From NCBI RefSeq assembly GCF_000374185.1, contig NZ_KB910518.1, forward strand, positions 3,543,687-3,607,686: a stretch of 64,000 nt of DNA, given 5' to 3'. The notes below the pieces were generated by a model. That model was not told where the DNA came from and searched no databases. It worked only from the letters and a program-made list of their open reading frames with translations. Position numbers and translations under genes: made by a program. Of this stretch, positions 16,868 through 24,683 are shown piece after piece. Position 1 is the first letter of the stretch; every line of letters starts with the position of its first letter. The stretch comes from Paenibacillus sp. HW567 (GTDB lineage: Bacteria > Bacillota > Bacilli > Paenibacillales > Paenibacillaceae).

Positions 16868-17779
16868 ATGACGGATTTACAAGGAAAAATCGCTTTAGTA
16901 GCCGGGGCTACAAGAGGAGCCGGCCGTGGTATCGCCGTTGAGTTAGGAGCATCCGGCGCGACGGTTTATGTGACAGGAAGATCAACTCTAGCCCATCGTT
17001 CCGAATACGATCGTCCTGAAACAATAGAAGAAACGGCCGAGCTTGTCACCAGGGCTGGCGGCCACGGAATCCCAGTTCAAGTCGACCATTTGGACCCTGC
17101 CCAGGTAGAGAAATTAGTGAATCGTATTGAGCAGGAGCAGGGCCGGCTTGATATTCTCGTGAATGATATATGGGGGGGTGAAAAGATGATTGAATGGAAC
17201 GTCCCTCTATGGAAGCACTCACTTGAAAATGGTCTGCATATGCTGCGGCTCGCTATAGATACACATCTCATTACAAGCCATTTTGCGCTGCCTCTCCTGA
17301 TAAAAAATAAGAATGGTTTGATTGTAGAAATGACGGATGGAATAACTGAATATAACAATAAAAATTACAGGGTATCCATGTTCTATGATCAGGCTAAAAC
17401 CTCCGTTATTCGCATGGCATGGGCTCTTGCCCAGGAGGTTCAACCTTATGGGTGTACAGCGGTGGCGCTCACGCCTGGCTGGATTCGTTCGGAAATGATG
17501 CTCGATCATTATGGAGTACATGAAGACAATTGGCAGAATGCTGCGGCTAAGGAACCCCATTTCATCATCTCGGAGTCCCCCCGTTATGTGGGCCGGGCCG
17601 TTGCTGCCCTTGCTCATGATCCGGGGCTATCCCGGTGGAATGGACGATCCCTTTCAAGCGGAGAGCTTGCGCAAGTTTACAGGTTTACGGATCTCGATGG
17701 CTCGCGACCGGATTGCTGGCGTTACATGGTCGAGGTCATAGATGCCGGTAAGCCGGCGAATGCTGAAGGATATAGGTAA
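16868..17779 (+). CDS. Short-chain dehydrogenase/reductase
   Basis: SDR protein of 303 residues. The cofactor motif is AGATRGAGRGI (TGxxxGxG type) near residue 15, and the active site shows YDQAK, the YxxxK pair, around residue 180. It is longer than the classical 250, with an insertion around the NDIWGGEKMIEWN segment that resembles the DHRS1-like subgroup. AAAGGAGG at 16851 sets the start. A TATAAT lies at 16829-16834, and an imperfect palindrome (ATGAC...GTCAT, 16802-16821) just before it could be a repressor site. Substrate unknown. Confidence 0.85.
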   Translation: MTDLQGKIALVAGATRGAGRGIAVELGASGATVYVTGRSTLAHRSEYDRPETIEETAELVTRAGGHGIPVQVDHLDPAQVEKLVNRIEQEQGRLDILVNDIWGGEKMIEWNVPLWKHSLENGLHMLRLAIDTHLITSHFALPLLIKNKNGLIVEMTDGITEYNNKNYRVSMFYDQAKTSVIRMAWALAQEVQPYGCTAVALTPGWIRSEMMLDHYGVHEDNWQNAAAKEPHFIISESPRYVGRAVAALAHDPGLSRWNGRSLSSGELAQVYRFTDLDGSRPDCWRYMVEVIDAGKPANAEGYR

Positions 17780-17853
17780 ATCTGATACACAAAAGCTCAG
17801 TCACGAAGGCCGCGTTACTTATATGTAATGTGGAGCCATATTGTCAGAAGCAT

Positions 17854-18032
17854 ACGGACCGTGGAGTCCTTATTTCCTTTATCAACGCTGTTCCGTCTAT
17901 CTTACGGACTCAGATGCAGTTATTTGCTGATTTTTGTGTGAAAGATTGCCTGATGACGGGGGATAAGTGCAACACGGTCCGTTAACCCTCCTAAATATAC
18001 CAATCAGAGAAAATAAGGCCTGTGGGGTCCGT
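17854..18032. repeat. 179-bp dispersed element with terminal inverted repeats, copy 1
   Basis: Starts ACGGACC and ends GGTCCGT, a 7-bp terminal inverted repeat. Two related copies with the same length and orientation lie at 23770-23948 and 25419-25596. Shared internal blocks include TCTATCTTACGGACTCAGAT (also in copy 3) and CACGGTCCGTTA. It has no open reading frame and lies on the downstream side of the tRNA pair. It could be a MITE-like element or an intergenic palindromic repeat family. The stretch 17780-17853 before it holds nothing recognised. Confidence 0.75.
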
Positions 18033-18193
18033 AACAGTAAGCAGCAGGAATCCAGGGAGCAATGGTTAATCTGAAGCAGGGATTTGCGGGTGGCTAGTTG
18101 GTTGCTGGGGTTCAGGGTTTGCGCGTTAGCATCTCAATACTTTGTTATAGTCCAGATAGGTTCTGTAATCCCGTTTTCCGCTCTCCAAAACAA

Positions 18194-18219
18194 CAAAAAA
18201 ACGGCATCTCTGCCGTTTT
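18194..18219 (-). terminator. Terminator of tRNA operon, copy 1
   Basis: On the minus strand AAAACGGCA-GAGA-TGCCGTTTTTTT follows tRNA-Lys by a few bases: a GC hairpin with a seven-T tail. Confidence 0.85.
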
Positions 18220-18226
18220 ACTATGA

Positions 18227-18299
18227 TGGACTCTCAGGGGCTCGAACCCTGGACAAATAGATTAAGAGTCTACTGCTCTACCAACTGAGCTAAGAGTCC
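18227..18299 (-). tRNA. tRNA-Lys (anticodon CTT)
   Basis: A 73-nt cloverleaf. The acceptor GGACTCT pairs with AGAGTCC, the D arm is GCTCAGTTGGTAGAGC, the anticodon loop CTCTTAA gives CTT, and the T arm is CAGGG-TTCGAGC-CCCTG. CCA is not encoded. An identical copy lies at 25791-25863. It is transcribed after tRNA-Ala from the promoter at 18430. Confidence 0.95.
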
Positions 18300-18312
18300 T
18301 TATGATGTCTGG

Positions 18313-18385
18313 TGGAGCCAAGGGGGATCGAACCCCTGACCTCATCGCTGCCAGCGATGCGCTCTCCCAGCTGAGCTATGGCCCC
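18313..18385 (-). tRNA. tRNA-Ala (anticodon GGC)
   Basis: A 73-nt cloverleaf with acceptor GGGGCCA against TGGCTCC. This includes the G3:U70 pair that marks alanine tRNAs. The anticodon stem-loop CATCG-CTGGCAG-CGATG gives GGC. CCA is not encoded. An identical copy lies at 25879-25951. Confidence 0.96.
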
Positions 18386-18429
18386 GTGGCGCTTATAAAC
18401 GTTCAACCAATTTCTCAAGCACAAGATAG

Positions 18430-18459
18430 ATCATATCATGAACTCGCAGGATCTGTCAA
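18430..18459 (-). promoter_or_regulatory. Sigma-A promoter of tRNA-Ala/tRNA-Lys, copy 1
   Basis: On the minus strand TTGACA (18459-18454) is followed after 18 bp by TATGAT (18435-18430), about 45 bp before tRNA-Ala. The rest of the 18386-18721 gap shows no gene. Confidence 0.75.
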
Positions 18460-18721
18460 CCATCCAATAATTTTTTATTATATCGTCTGCGTATTTTTCA
18501 TATTTCATCCGCTTGCTTCCTCTTGCTTCCTCAGGCGACCCTTGGGTCCGGCCCCATTTTGACTGTTCTGGACCGGACCTCTTGGGCACACTGATTTCCA
18601 AACGCAACACCCCCGGTAACAAGGCCGGGAAACAGCAGGACAGAAATCAAGACATGTAGCAGCAACTTTTTGAGACTGCCTTTCTGCCAATGCTGTCAAC
18701 CATGAAAACCAGTAAAATATT

Positions 18722-20962
18722 TTATTGTTCAACTACCCCAAAATCATCCACATAAACATATGCTGTACCGGACTTCTTGTAAGCAAACACTGTTGCACTG
18801 GTAGCACCTGCTCCGGTTGTAAAAGGAATGCTAACCATTGTCCAGGATGTACTGGCAGATGTTGCAGATATATCTTTTCCTCCAAAGTCATTAACACCAA
18901 TCTGAATCTGCTCTCCTGTGTCTGCCTTAACCCATGCGGTACATACATAGCTGGTATTAGGACTTAACCCCGTAAGTACCTGCTTGATACCATCCTCCCC
19001 AGTTCCCAGTCTAACGCTCTTAGAGCCGCTTCTAGGTACCGCTACACTTGCAGCCGTTCCTGAATATGTTGTTGCCCAGGGTGAGATGATCCCTTTCTCG
19101 AAATCAGATTGCCTTACGTTATTAACAAAAAGTGCGCTGACACTCTCAAAAACCGGGTCCGGAGGTGAAGAAAAATTATGCCCGGCAGTCCAGTCAGTTC
19201 CCCCGTACTCATATGCTCCAATATCAGGCGCCTTACCAACATAACCATCCGTAATTCCAGGGATTACAACCCCTGCATTAATAGCGGGAGAAGTAGACTG
19301 CAGCCTGAAATTAGATGCGCCGGGATTCACAAATAACGGACCGGTTCCTGAGGTAATATTATTTCCCTCTATATGAGTGCCAGGCAGTGTAAAGGCCGTA
19401 GTAAAGATATTGTTAAAAATTCTGTCCCCGTACATATCTGATTGAAAACTGCTTCCCCAATATCCCACATTACCGTTACTGTAGGTGGTATTGTTATAGA
19501 TCAGGTTAAAATTACTCGGTGTGTTCAATCTTATCCCTGTATAGTTGCCCCATACAACATTGTGATGCACAATATAGCCCTTACTGCCGTTATCCAGATA
19601 GATGCCAGTGCCGGAATAATTTTTGGCCAGATTATCATGGATGTAATTATGATGAATTACCGTCCCCTGCCCATCCCAGGCAAAATCATAGAGTATTCCG
19701 CAGTCTTTTGTCAGCTTTCCTGCATTGTACAGATTGTTATATTGTATCCGGCTGTTTTGGGTAGGCATAAATATCAGATGACGCCCGGAGTTATATACCG
19801 TATTATGACTGATTAGATGGTTTTCCCCCAGTAAATAGATTGCCGGAATATCCGCAGCCGAATAATCTGCTTCATGAATAAGATTATTAATCACCTTATT
19901 TCCTGTTCCCTGTATACTCACCAGATTACCGGAACTGTAGGTCAAAGTACTGTTTCTAAGCTCATTATTGGTACCGGACATAAATATCCCTGTGCTGTAT
20001 TGGCTGGTAACCTCCGAATCATGACTGACATATTCCGCAGTCATATTAGAAACTTTACAATAATTAGAATCAGACATTTTAATGCTGGAGGCAAAAATAT
20101 TAATTCCGCTAATATTTATGTAAGAGCGGGAGCTTACATCAAATGCATAAGTCCGCTTCTTTGCTTCAACTGTCAGAGTATTCGGATTAACTCCACCAGG
20201 GGCCCATAAATAAAGCCTGCCGGTACCGCTGTCATAATACCATTCTCCCGCACTGTCAAGATCTTTAAGATTACCGGTAATATAATAACTGTTATCGGCT
20301 GCCGCTGCAGTAGCCACTTTATCAAAGGTAATGGAGCCGGCACTTGAGCTGGTGATGGTGCTTTTATAAGATTTGTAGCCTGTTCCCGGAACAAGCCAAA
20401 CCGTTTTGCCAACCCAGTATCCTGCTGCTTGAGTTAAATCTCCATCATTGATAGTTGTGGTGGAACCGGAATCGACTGTTGCAAATGTTGAATTTAAGGG
20501 ATCAAGTGTTGCTGAATTGGGCCATCTGGCTTCAAATTGCATTTGCTTATTAACAAATATCTGATCTTTTGTTCCAAGAGAACCTGTCATGGACGCATAG
20601 TAGATAGAGCCGGAGTAATTTACCCAGCCAGTAACCGGATCGGCACCGGATACTATTACGGTCTCTCCTGTATAAGCCTTAAAGTTTATGGGATTTGCAG
20701 AAGTTCCGGAAGTATGAAGCGTTACCGTTTCCCGGTATGTCCCACCTCGTATGATACAAGTATCTCCAGCTATCATGGTATCTGCTGCCTTTTGTATGGT
20801 TTTCCATGGATTTGAGAGTGTACCGGTTCCAGTGATGTCATTCCCCGTCGTAGACACATAATATACGGAAGCTGCCTTTACAGTTCCCCCACCCAGATTA
20901 AAAGCAAATAAATTAATCAGCATAATTACAACTAAGAACCTGCTGCCTTTTCTCCTATCCAC
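18722..20962 (-). CDS. Secreted right-handed beta-helix protein with C-terminal carbohydrate-binding-like module
   Basis: Protein of 746 residues starting at GTG 20962, 6 nt after AGGAGG. A signal peptide (about 1-31) is followed by YYVSTTGNDITGTGTLSNPWKTIQKA, the usual opening of pectate-lyase-like parallel beta-helix proteins. Repeated coils with N-rich turns follow (HNTVYNSGRH, NNLYNAGK, HHNYIHDN, NTTYSNGN). The last 140 residues (DFEKGIISPWATT ... VYVDDFGVVEQ) look like a CBM4/9-type jelly-roll. It probably acts on or binds plant or microbial polysaccharide outside the cell. The gene is visibly richer in A and T than its neighbours and sits between tRNA-block repeats, consistent with transfer. 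Confidence 0.83.
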   Translation of the reverse strand: MDRRKGSRFLVVIMLINLFAFNLGGGTVKAASVYYVSTTGNDITGTGTLSNPWKTIQKAADTMIAGDTCIIRGGTYRETVTLHTSGTSANPINFKAYTGETVIVSGADPVTGWVNYSGSIYYASMTGSLGTKDQIFVNKQMQFEARWPNSATLDPLNSTFATVDSGSTTTINDGDLTQAAGYWVGKTVWLVPGTGYKSYKSTITSSSAGSITFDKVATAAAADNSYYITGNLKDLDSAGEWYYDSGTGRLYLWAPGGVNPNTLTVEAKKRTYAFDVSSRSYINISGINIFASSIKMSDSNYCKVSNMTAEYVSHDSEVTSQYSTGIFMSGTNNELRNSTLTYSSGNLVSIQGTGNKVINNLIHEADYSAADIPAIYLLGENHLISHNTVYNSGRHLIFMPTQNSRIQYNNLYNAGKLTKDCGILYDFAWDGQGTVIHHNYIHDNLAKNYSGTGIYLDNGSKGYIVHHNVVWGNYTGIRLNTPSNFNLIYNNTTYSNGNVGYWGSSFQSDMYGDRIFNNIFTTAFTLPGTHIEGNNITSGTGPLFVNPGASNFRLQSTSPAINAGVVIPGITDGYVGKAPDIGAYEYGGTDWTAGHNFSSPPDPVFESVSALFVNNVRQSDFEKGIISPWATTYSGTAASVAVPRSGSKSVRLGTGEDGIKQVLTGLSPNTSYVCTAWVKADTGEQIQIGVNDFGGKDISATSASTSWTMVSIPFTTGAGATSATVFAYKKSGTAYVYVDDFGVVEQ

Positions 20963-21315
20963 AACCTGCCTCCTGTAACGAATTAGTATTTTAGATACGG
21001 CTTCTACGCATGGGCTTAAGTGGACTACTAAGGATGTTCTGATATAAAAACCTATGTATTTATAAGCCCTAGTTATTTTATCGACTTATAACAGCTTAAG
21101 ATTTATGATTCTTTCGGCAATACACTATACAGTTATTGATTCAGCCATTTCATTGATTTTCTCAATAGGGGATTCTGCATGGAATAATGAAGACTATCTT
21201 CGCTGTTAATTTGAGGAAAATAAGGATTTTACATACTGAGTGCGCACGCCAAACAAGCCCGTCCTTCGAACGGACAAGCCTGCAATAATTCTCCACACTC
21301 TCCGATTCTGCCGCG
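20963..21315. other. Intergenic region without recognised gene
   Basis: An AT-rich gap upstream of the beta-helix gene and downstream of the TetR gene. Nothing is seen beyond the AGGAGG of the beta-helix gene and a short inverted repeat at about 21260-21276 (CGTCC-TTCGAA-CGGAC). Confidence 0.4.
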
Positions 21316-21924
21316 CTATCCCTTCAAACCGACGGTGCGAAGCAACGGCAAGAAAAGCTCGTCGATAATTTCCCGAATCGTTTCCGGAGATACCGTCTCG
21401 CTGGACAAAAATATTTCATGGCGCATCAGATCGACGGGCATGGCCATGATCCGGGTGGAAATCCGATCCATACTTAGCTCTCCCCGGGCCTCCGCGCGAC
21501 CGAGAATAGTCTTCATCGTATGGCTGGAGCGGCCTTTGGGAAAGAGGGTCGCAGACAGCGGACGATTGTCTAGCTCCACTAACAGGCAGCGAATGGTATC
21601 GCTTCCGAACCTCTCCACATTGCGGTTCATATTTGCTAGAGCTTCCAGCAGGTCCTGGCGCAGCTCTCCCGTATTGGGAATTTCGTCCTCTGGAGTGGGA
21701 ATGCGCGACTGGATGGCGCCGAGCACAAGCTCGGTCTTGTTGGCATACCGCCGGTACAGAACAGGCTTGCTCGTATTCGCCCGCGCAGCGACACTCTCCA
21801 TCGTGAGCCTCGGAAATCCGACGGCCGCAAGCTCCTCCCACACGGCTTGATAAATAGCCGCTTCCAAATGATGTCCTCTGCGACGAATGTCGCTTTTCGC
21901 TTCTTCTTTAGTCTTTTCGCTCAT
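21316..21924 (-). CDS. TetR/AcrR family repressor
   Basis: Regulator of 202 residues. The N-terminal TetR helix-turn-helix (about 20-65) reads LTMESVAARANTSKPVLYRRYANKTEL. The C-terminal domain is all-helical, as in TetR_C ligand-binding domains. It is divergent from the MFS drug transporter at 22035 with a 110-bp shared control region, the standard layout in which the regulator represses the pump until a compound binds. Confidence 0.93.
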   Translation of the reverse strand: MSEKTKEEAKSDIRRRGHHLEAAIYQAVWEELAAVGFPRLTMESVAARANTSKPVLYRRYANKTELVLGAIQSRIPTPEDEIPNTGELRQDLLEALANMNRNVERFGSDTIRCLLVELDNRPLSATLFPKGRSSHTMKTILGRAEARGELSMDRISTRIMAMPVDLMRHEIFLSSETVSPETIREIIDELFLPLLRTVGLKG

Positions 21925-21953
21925 CGTCGTCCTCCATCAATAAAAAACGTTGC

Positions 21954-21996
21954 GTTTCTTATTCGTTTATTATAACATAATATGCAAATAAGAAAC
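21954..21996. promoter_or_regulatory. Inverted repeat between tetR-type gene and efflux gene
   Basis: GTTTCTTATT at 21954-21963 is repeated exactly in reverse complement as AATAAGAAAC at 21987-21996, with AT-rich promoter-like sequence between. It is a plausible operator overlapping both divergent promoters. Confidence 0.6.
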
Positions 21997-22034
21997 TAAT
22001 GGTATCTTATTAAATATTTAAGGAGTGGTTTGTC

Positions 22035-23468
22035 ATGAAATCGCAACAAGAATTTCAAGAGCCAGCATCGTTCATGAGCCCTGCCCTCGTGCGGGTGATG
22101 GCGGCTCTTCTGGTTGGAACACTCGCCCCTTTGTTCGACACCACCATCACCAATGTGGCCATTCATACGCTGGGAGAAGCCCTTCATGCTTCCGTATCCG
22201 GCATTCAATGGGTTATGACAAGCTATCTGCTGGCACTGGGAATAGTTATCCCTGTGACCGGCTGGGGCATGGATAAATTCGGCGGAAAACGGATATGGAT
22301 GGCCGCACTGTCAATTTTCTTGGCCGGCTCCGTGCTGTGCAGCCTGGCCTGGAATCTGGGCAGCCTGGTCGTATTCCGCGCTATCCAAGGGATCGGGGGC
22401 GGTCTGATGATGCCGGTCATGCAGACCATGCTCGTTCGTTCCGCCGGCTCCCAAAAGCTCGGCAAGCTGATGGCGGTCGCCGGTCTGCCGGCCCTACTCG
22501 GGCCGATTCTCGGTCCGGTACTGGGCGGGCTCATCGTCGACAAGCTGGATTGGCGCTGGATCTTCTATGTGAACATTCCGATCTGCCTCATCGCGTTGGT
22601 GATGGCCTGGCACTGGCTGCCGAAGGATAAGACATCCGGGCAGTCCGCACGTCTGGATGGCATCGGCCTTATGCTGCTGTCTCCCTCTCTGGTGCTTCTT
22701 ATCTACGGGTTGGCTCAGGTTGGGACGCATCACGGATTCGGACATTCTGCCGTGCTGCTCCCATTGCTTGGGGGATTAGCCCTGCTTACCGCCTTCATCG
22801 TCTATGCTCTCAGAATTGCCAAGGTGCCGATCATTGATCTCAGGCTATTCCGGGTAGGCTCGTTCACCGCCTCTTCCTTGCTGCTCTTCCTGTCCGGGCT
22901 ATCCACCTATGGCGGCATGCTGCTCTTGCCCATGTATTATCAGCAGGTTCGCGGCGAAGGCATTCTTGCTTCCGGGCTGCTGCTTGTGCCGCAAGGCGTC
23001 GGCATGCTGCTCACCCGGGCATGGGCCGGCAAGCTGACCGACCAGATCGGCCCGCGTCCGGTTGTCATAGGCGGCATGCTGCTCACTGCGCTCGGCACAC
23101 TTCCGTTTGCGCTGGCGGGTGCCGGGACCAGTCTATACATGCTCGGCTTTGCCCTCATTGTCCGGGGAGCGGGTCTCGGAGCAGTGTTTCTTCCAGTTCT
23201 CGCCGCCTCCTATCAAGGCTTGAGCCCCGAACAGATCAGCCATTCCAGCAGCACTACCCGGATCATTCAGCAGGTAGGCGGCGCATTCGGCGCATCGGTC
23301 TTGGCCGTCATCCTGGAGAATCAGTTGGTCGCTCCGCTGACCGCTGCAACGACTGCCCAGGCGTACGACCACACCTTCCTCTGGTCGCTTGGCTTCACTT
23401 TGGTCGGATTGGTACCTGCAGCCCTGCTGCCAGCCGTAAAACGGACCACCGCAAGCCGAGCCGGTTGA
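22035..23468 (+). CDS. MFS multidrug efflux transporter, DHA2 (EmrB/QacA) type
   Basis: Membrane antiporter of 477 residues that should export drugs using the proton gradient. It has the DHA2 motifs: LDTTIVNVAL-like LFDTTITNVAIHTLG near residue 35, WVMTSYLLALG, RAIQGIGGGLMMPV and the motif C-like LPALLGPILGPVLGG. About 12-14 hydrophobic segments are visible. AAGGAG ends about 9 nt before ATG 22035. It is divergent from and probably repressed by the TetR protein. Confidence 0.92.
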   Translation: MKSQQEFQEPASFMSPALVRVMAALLVGTLAPLFDTTITNVAIHTLGEALHASVSGIQWVMTSYLLALGIVIPVTGWGMDKFGGKRIWMAALSIFLAGSVLCSLAWNLGSLVVFRAIQGIGGGLMMPVMQTMLVRSAGSQKLGKLMAVAGLPALLGPILGPVLGGLIVDKLDWRWIFYVNIPICLIALVMAWHWLPKDKTSGQSARLDGIGLMLLSPSLVLLIYGLAQVGTHHGFGHSAVLLPLLGGLALLTAFIVYALRIAKVPIIDLRLFRVGSFTASSLLLFLSGLSTYGGMLLLPMYYQQVRGEGILASGLLLVPQGVGMLLTRAWAGKLTDQIGPRPVVIGGMLLTALGTLPFALAGAGTSLYMLGFALIVRGAGLGAVFLPVLAASYQGLSPEQISHSSSTTRIIQQVGGAFGASVLAVILENQLVAPLTAATTAQAYDHTFLWSLGFTLVGLVPAALLPAVKRTTASRAG

Positions 23469-23491
23469 TGCTACAAGCCAACGTGGGCATT

Positions 23492-23530
23492 AAAACTCAG
23501 TCCCTCGCCAATTTGTGGGACTGAGGTTTT
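23492..23530 (+). terminator. Terminator after the efflux gene
   Basis: AAAACTCAGTCCC pairs with GGGACTGAGGTTTT around a 12-nt loop, ending in TTTT. Confidence 0.8.
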
Positions 23531-23623
23531 GGTAGCTACGGACGAAATAATGTACTGCGTGAACGCTGAATCCCATTCACAGCCACACGAAATAAGACGA
23601 TCCCCCCTCTTTGCCGTTTGCTG

Positions 23624-23668
23624 TGGGTTCTAAGGGGGTCGAGCCCTGAGCGATTGATTACATTAGGA
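23624..23668 (-). pseudogene. Possible eroded tRNA-Lys 3' half
   Basis: TGGGTTCTAAGGGGGTCGAG and the next 20 bases align with the minus-strand T arm and acceptor of tRNA-Lys at 18227 with about two thirds identity. A partial TTGCCGTTTG lies just beyond, where the tRNA terminator would be. The 5' half is gone. The evidence is weak. Confidence 0.3.
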
Positions 23669-23769
23669 GAGGCAGTAAATCCCCTCTCTCTCTCATCACC
23701 CTCCATACTTTTCGGCATACGGCGGTGTCGTCGTTACGACGGGAGGACTAGGGGAAATGTACCTTGTAA

Positions 23770-23948
23770 ACGGACCCAGCAGTTCTTATTTACACAAAGA
23801 ACACTTTTTCACCAAGTTATCGGACTCAAGTGCGCTTATTAACTGTTATTCAATCGAAAAACGCTTGGGGAAGAGGCAATAAGCGCGACAAGGTCCGTTA
23901 ATCTGACGAAATACACCAAATTGAGATAATAGGGGCTGTACAGTCCGT
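23770..23948. repeat. 179-bp dispersed element, copy 2 (diverged)
   Basis: Starts ACGGACC and ends CAGTCCGT, and keeps the blocks CGGACTCA, GGTCCGTTAA and GATAATAGGGGCTGT. It is the most diverged of the three copies and lies next to the decayed tRNA pair. Confidence 0.65.
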
Positions 23949-24115
23949 AGAGACATGGGTCGTGGAATTGGGAATAATCAGAAATTATTTAGAACAATCG
24001 GGAAAACGAATACGAGCTGAGACAACAGAGTTTTGAAACAGCTCTTCCCCCTACCCGAACTCGCAGGCTCCGCAGACAACAATAAAAACGGCTTCTCTGC
24101 CGATGCTTGTTGTGG

Positions 24116-24192
24116 TGGACTTCAGGACTCGAACCTTGGATTGGACCAACTGATTAATAGTCAACTGCTCTACAAACAGAGCTAAAGAGTCC
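24116..24192 (-). pseudogene. Decayed tRNA-Lys copy (anticodon position reads ATT)
   Basis: It has the order and flanks of the intact pairs, but 77 nt, an extra T near the acceptor, an altered D arm (GCTCTGTTTGTAGAGC), a mispaired T stem (CAAGG against CCTGA) and an acceptor that pairs over only part of its length. The anticodon loop CTATTAA has CTT changed to ATT, nominally asparagine with an unmodified A34. Loss of function is the simplest reading. A degenerate terminator hairpin (ACGGC-TTCTCT-GCCGA) lies at 24088-24103. Confidence 0.75.
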
Positions 24193-24206
24193 ATATGATG
24201 TTTTGG

Positions 24207-24258
24207 TGGAGCGAAGGGGATCGAACCCCTAACCACATCGCTGCCGGCGATGTGCTCT
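24207..24258 (-). pseudogene. Truncated tRNA-Ala(GGC) copy
   Basis: The 3' acceptor strand, T arm (AGGGG-TTCGATC-CCCTT) and anticodon arm (CATCG-CCGGCAG-CGATG) are kept, but similarity ends in the D arm and the 5' acceptor strand is gone. It cannot fold into a tRNA. The gap from here to 24505 shows nothing else recognised. Confidence 0.8.
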
Positions 24259-24505
24259 GGCGGAGTGTTCAGGGGCACTGCTCCTTAAGAGATATAGAGC
24301 AATCGAAATCTGGAGAGCCTGAATTTCAGCCCCAAATACCTTTTTGGAATATCGCCTTTGTCCCGCAATTCTTATATCGTTTTGGATTTTTGATACGTCC
24401 TCTTTTCCCATTCCATTTAACATTTCACTATCAAATTGACTTTGTACTAAGGATTGACCTCTGCCTCAAGAGCTATAATTTCTGAATACACTTTTGCAAA
24501 ATAAA

Positions 24506-24535
24506 TTGGATTCTCTTTATAGCCCGCGATATAAT
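24506..24535 (+). promoter_or_regulatory. Probable sigma-A promoter of the nuclease-like gene
   Basis: TTGGAT (24506-24511), 18 bp, TATAAT (24530-24535). Transcription would begin near 24542, shortly before the hairpin at 24559. Confidence 0.6.
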
Positions 24536-24558
24536 GGGAAATAGGTTGTGAAGCACAC

Positions 24559-24622
24559 GCCGCTTACATACAGTATCCATCTGAATTTATTCAGGAGGGC
24601 ATCGTATGCAAGCGGCTTTTTT
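24559..24622 (+). terminator. Attenuator-like hairpin in the leader of the nuclease-like gene
   Basis: GCCGCTTACATAC (24559-24571) pairs with GTATGCAAGCGGC (24604-24616) with one mismatch and is followed at once by six T residues, the form of an intrinsic terminator. The 32-nt loop contains the strong ribosome site CAGGAGGG, and the right arm contains the ATG of the leader ORF at 24606. A ribosome starting there would open the stem, so translation could decide whether transcription reaches the main gene. Confidence 0.6.
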
Positions 24623-24683
24623 GCGGGATAAATTTAGGCTCGATTCAGAATGTAAGGAGGAGCAATGCAATGTCACGATTTGA
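24606..24683 (+). CDS. 25-codon leader peptide ORF
   Basis: ATG 24606 lies 6 nt after GGAGGG. The peptide begins MQAAFLRDKFRL and the ORF ends with TGA at 24681-24683, 12 nt inside the next gene, whose own AAGGAGGAG ribosome site lies within the leader. The overlap suggests translational coupling. No codon bias towards one amino acid is seen, so a classical amino-acid attenuator is unlikely. Confidence 0.45.
   Translation: MQAAFLRDKFRLDSECKEEQCNVTI

Noticed and set aside
24116..24192. A functional tRNA-Asn with anticodon ATT
   Set aside because: Acceptor and T stems are mispaired, a base is inserted, and asparagine tRNAs use GTT in bacteria; its position and flanks show it is a decayed tRNA-Lys.
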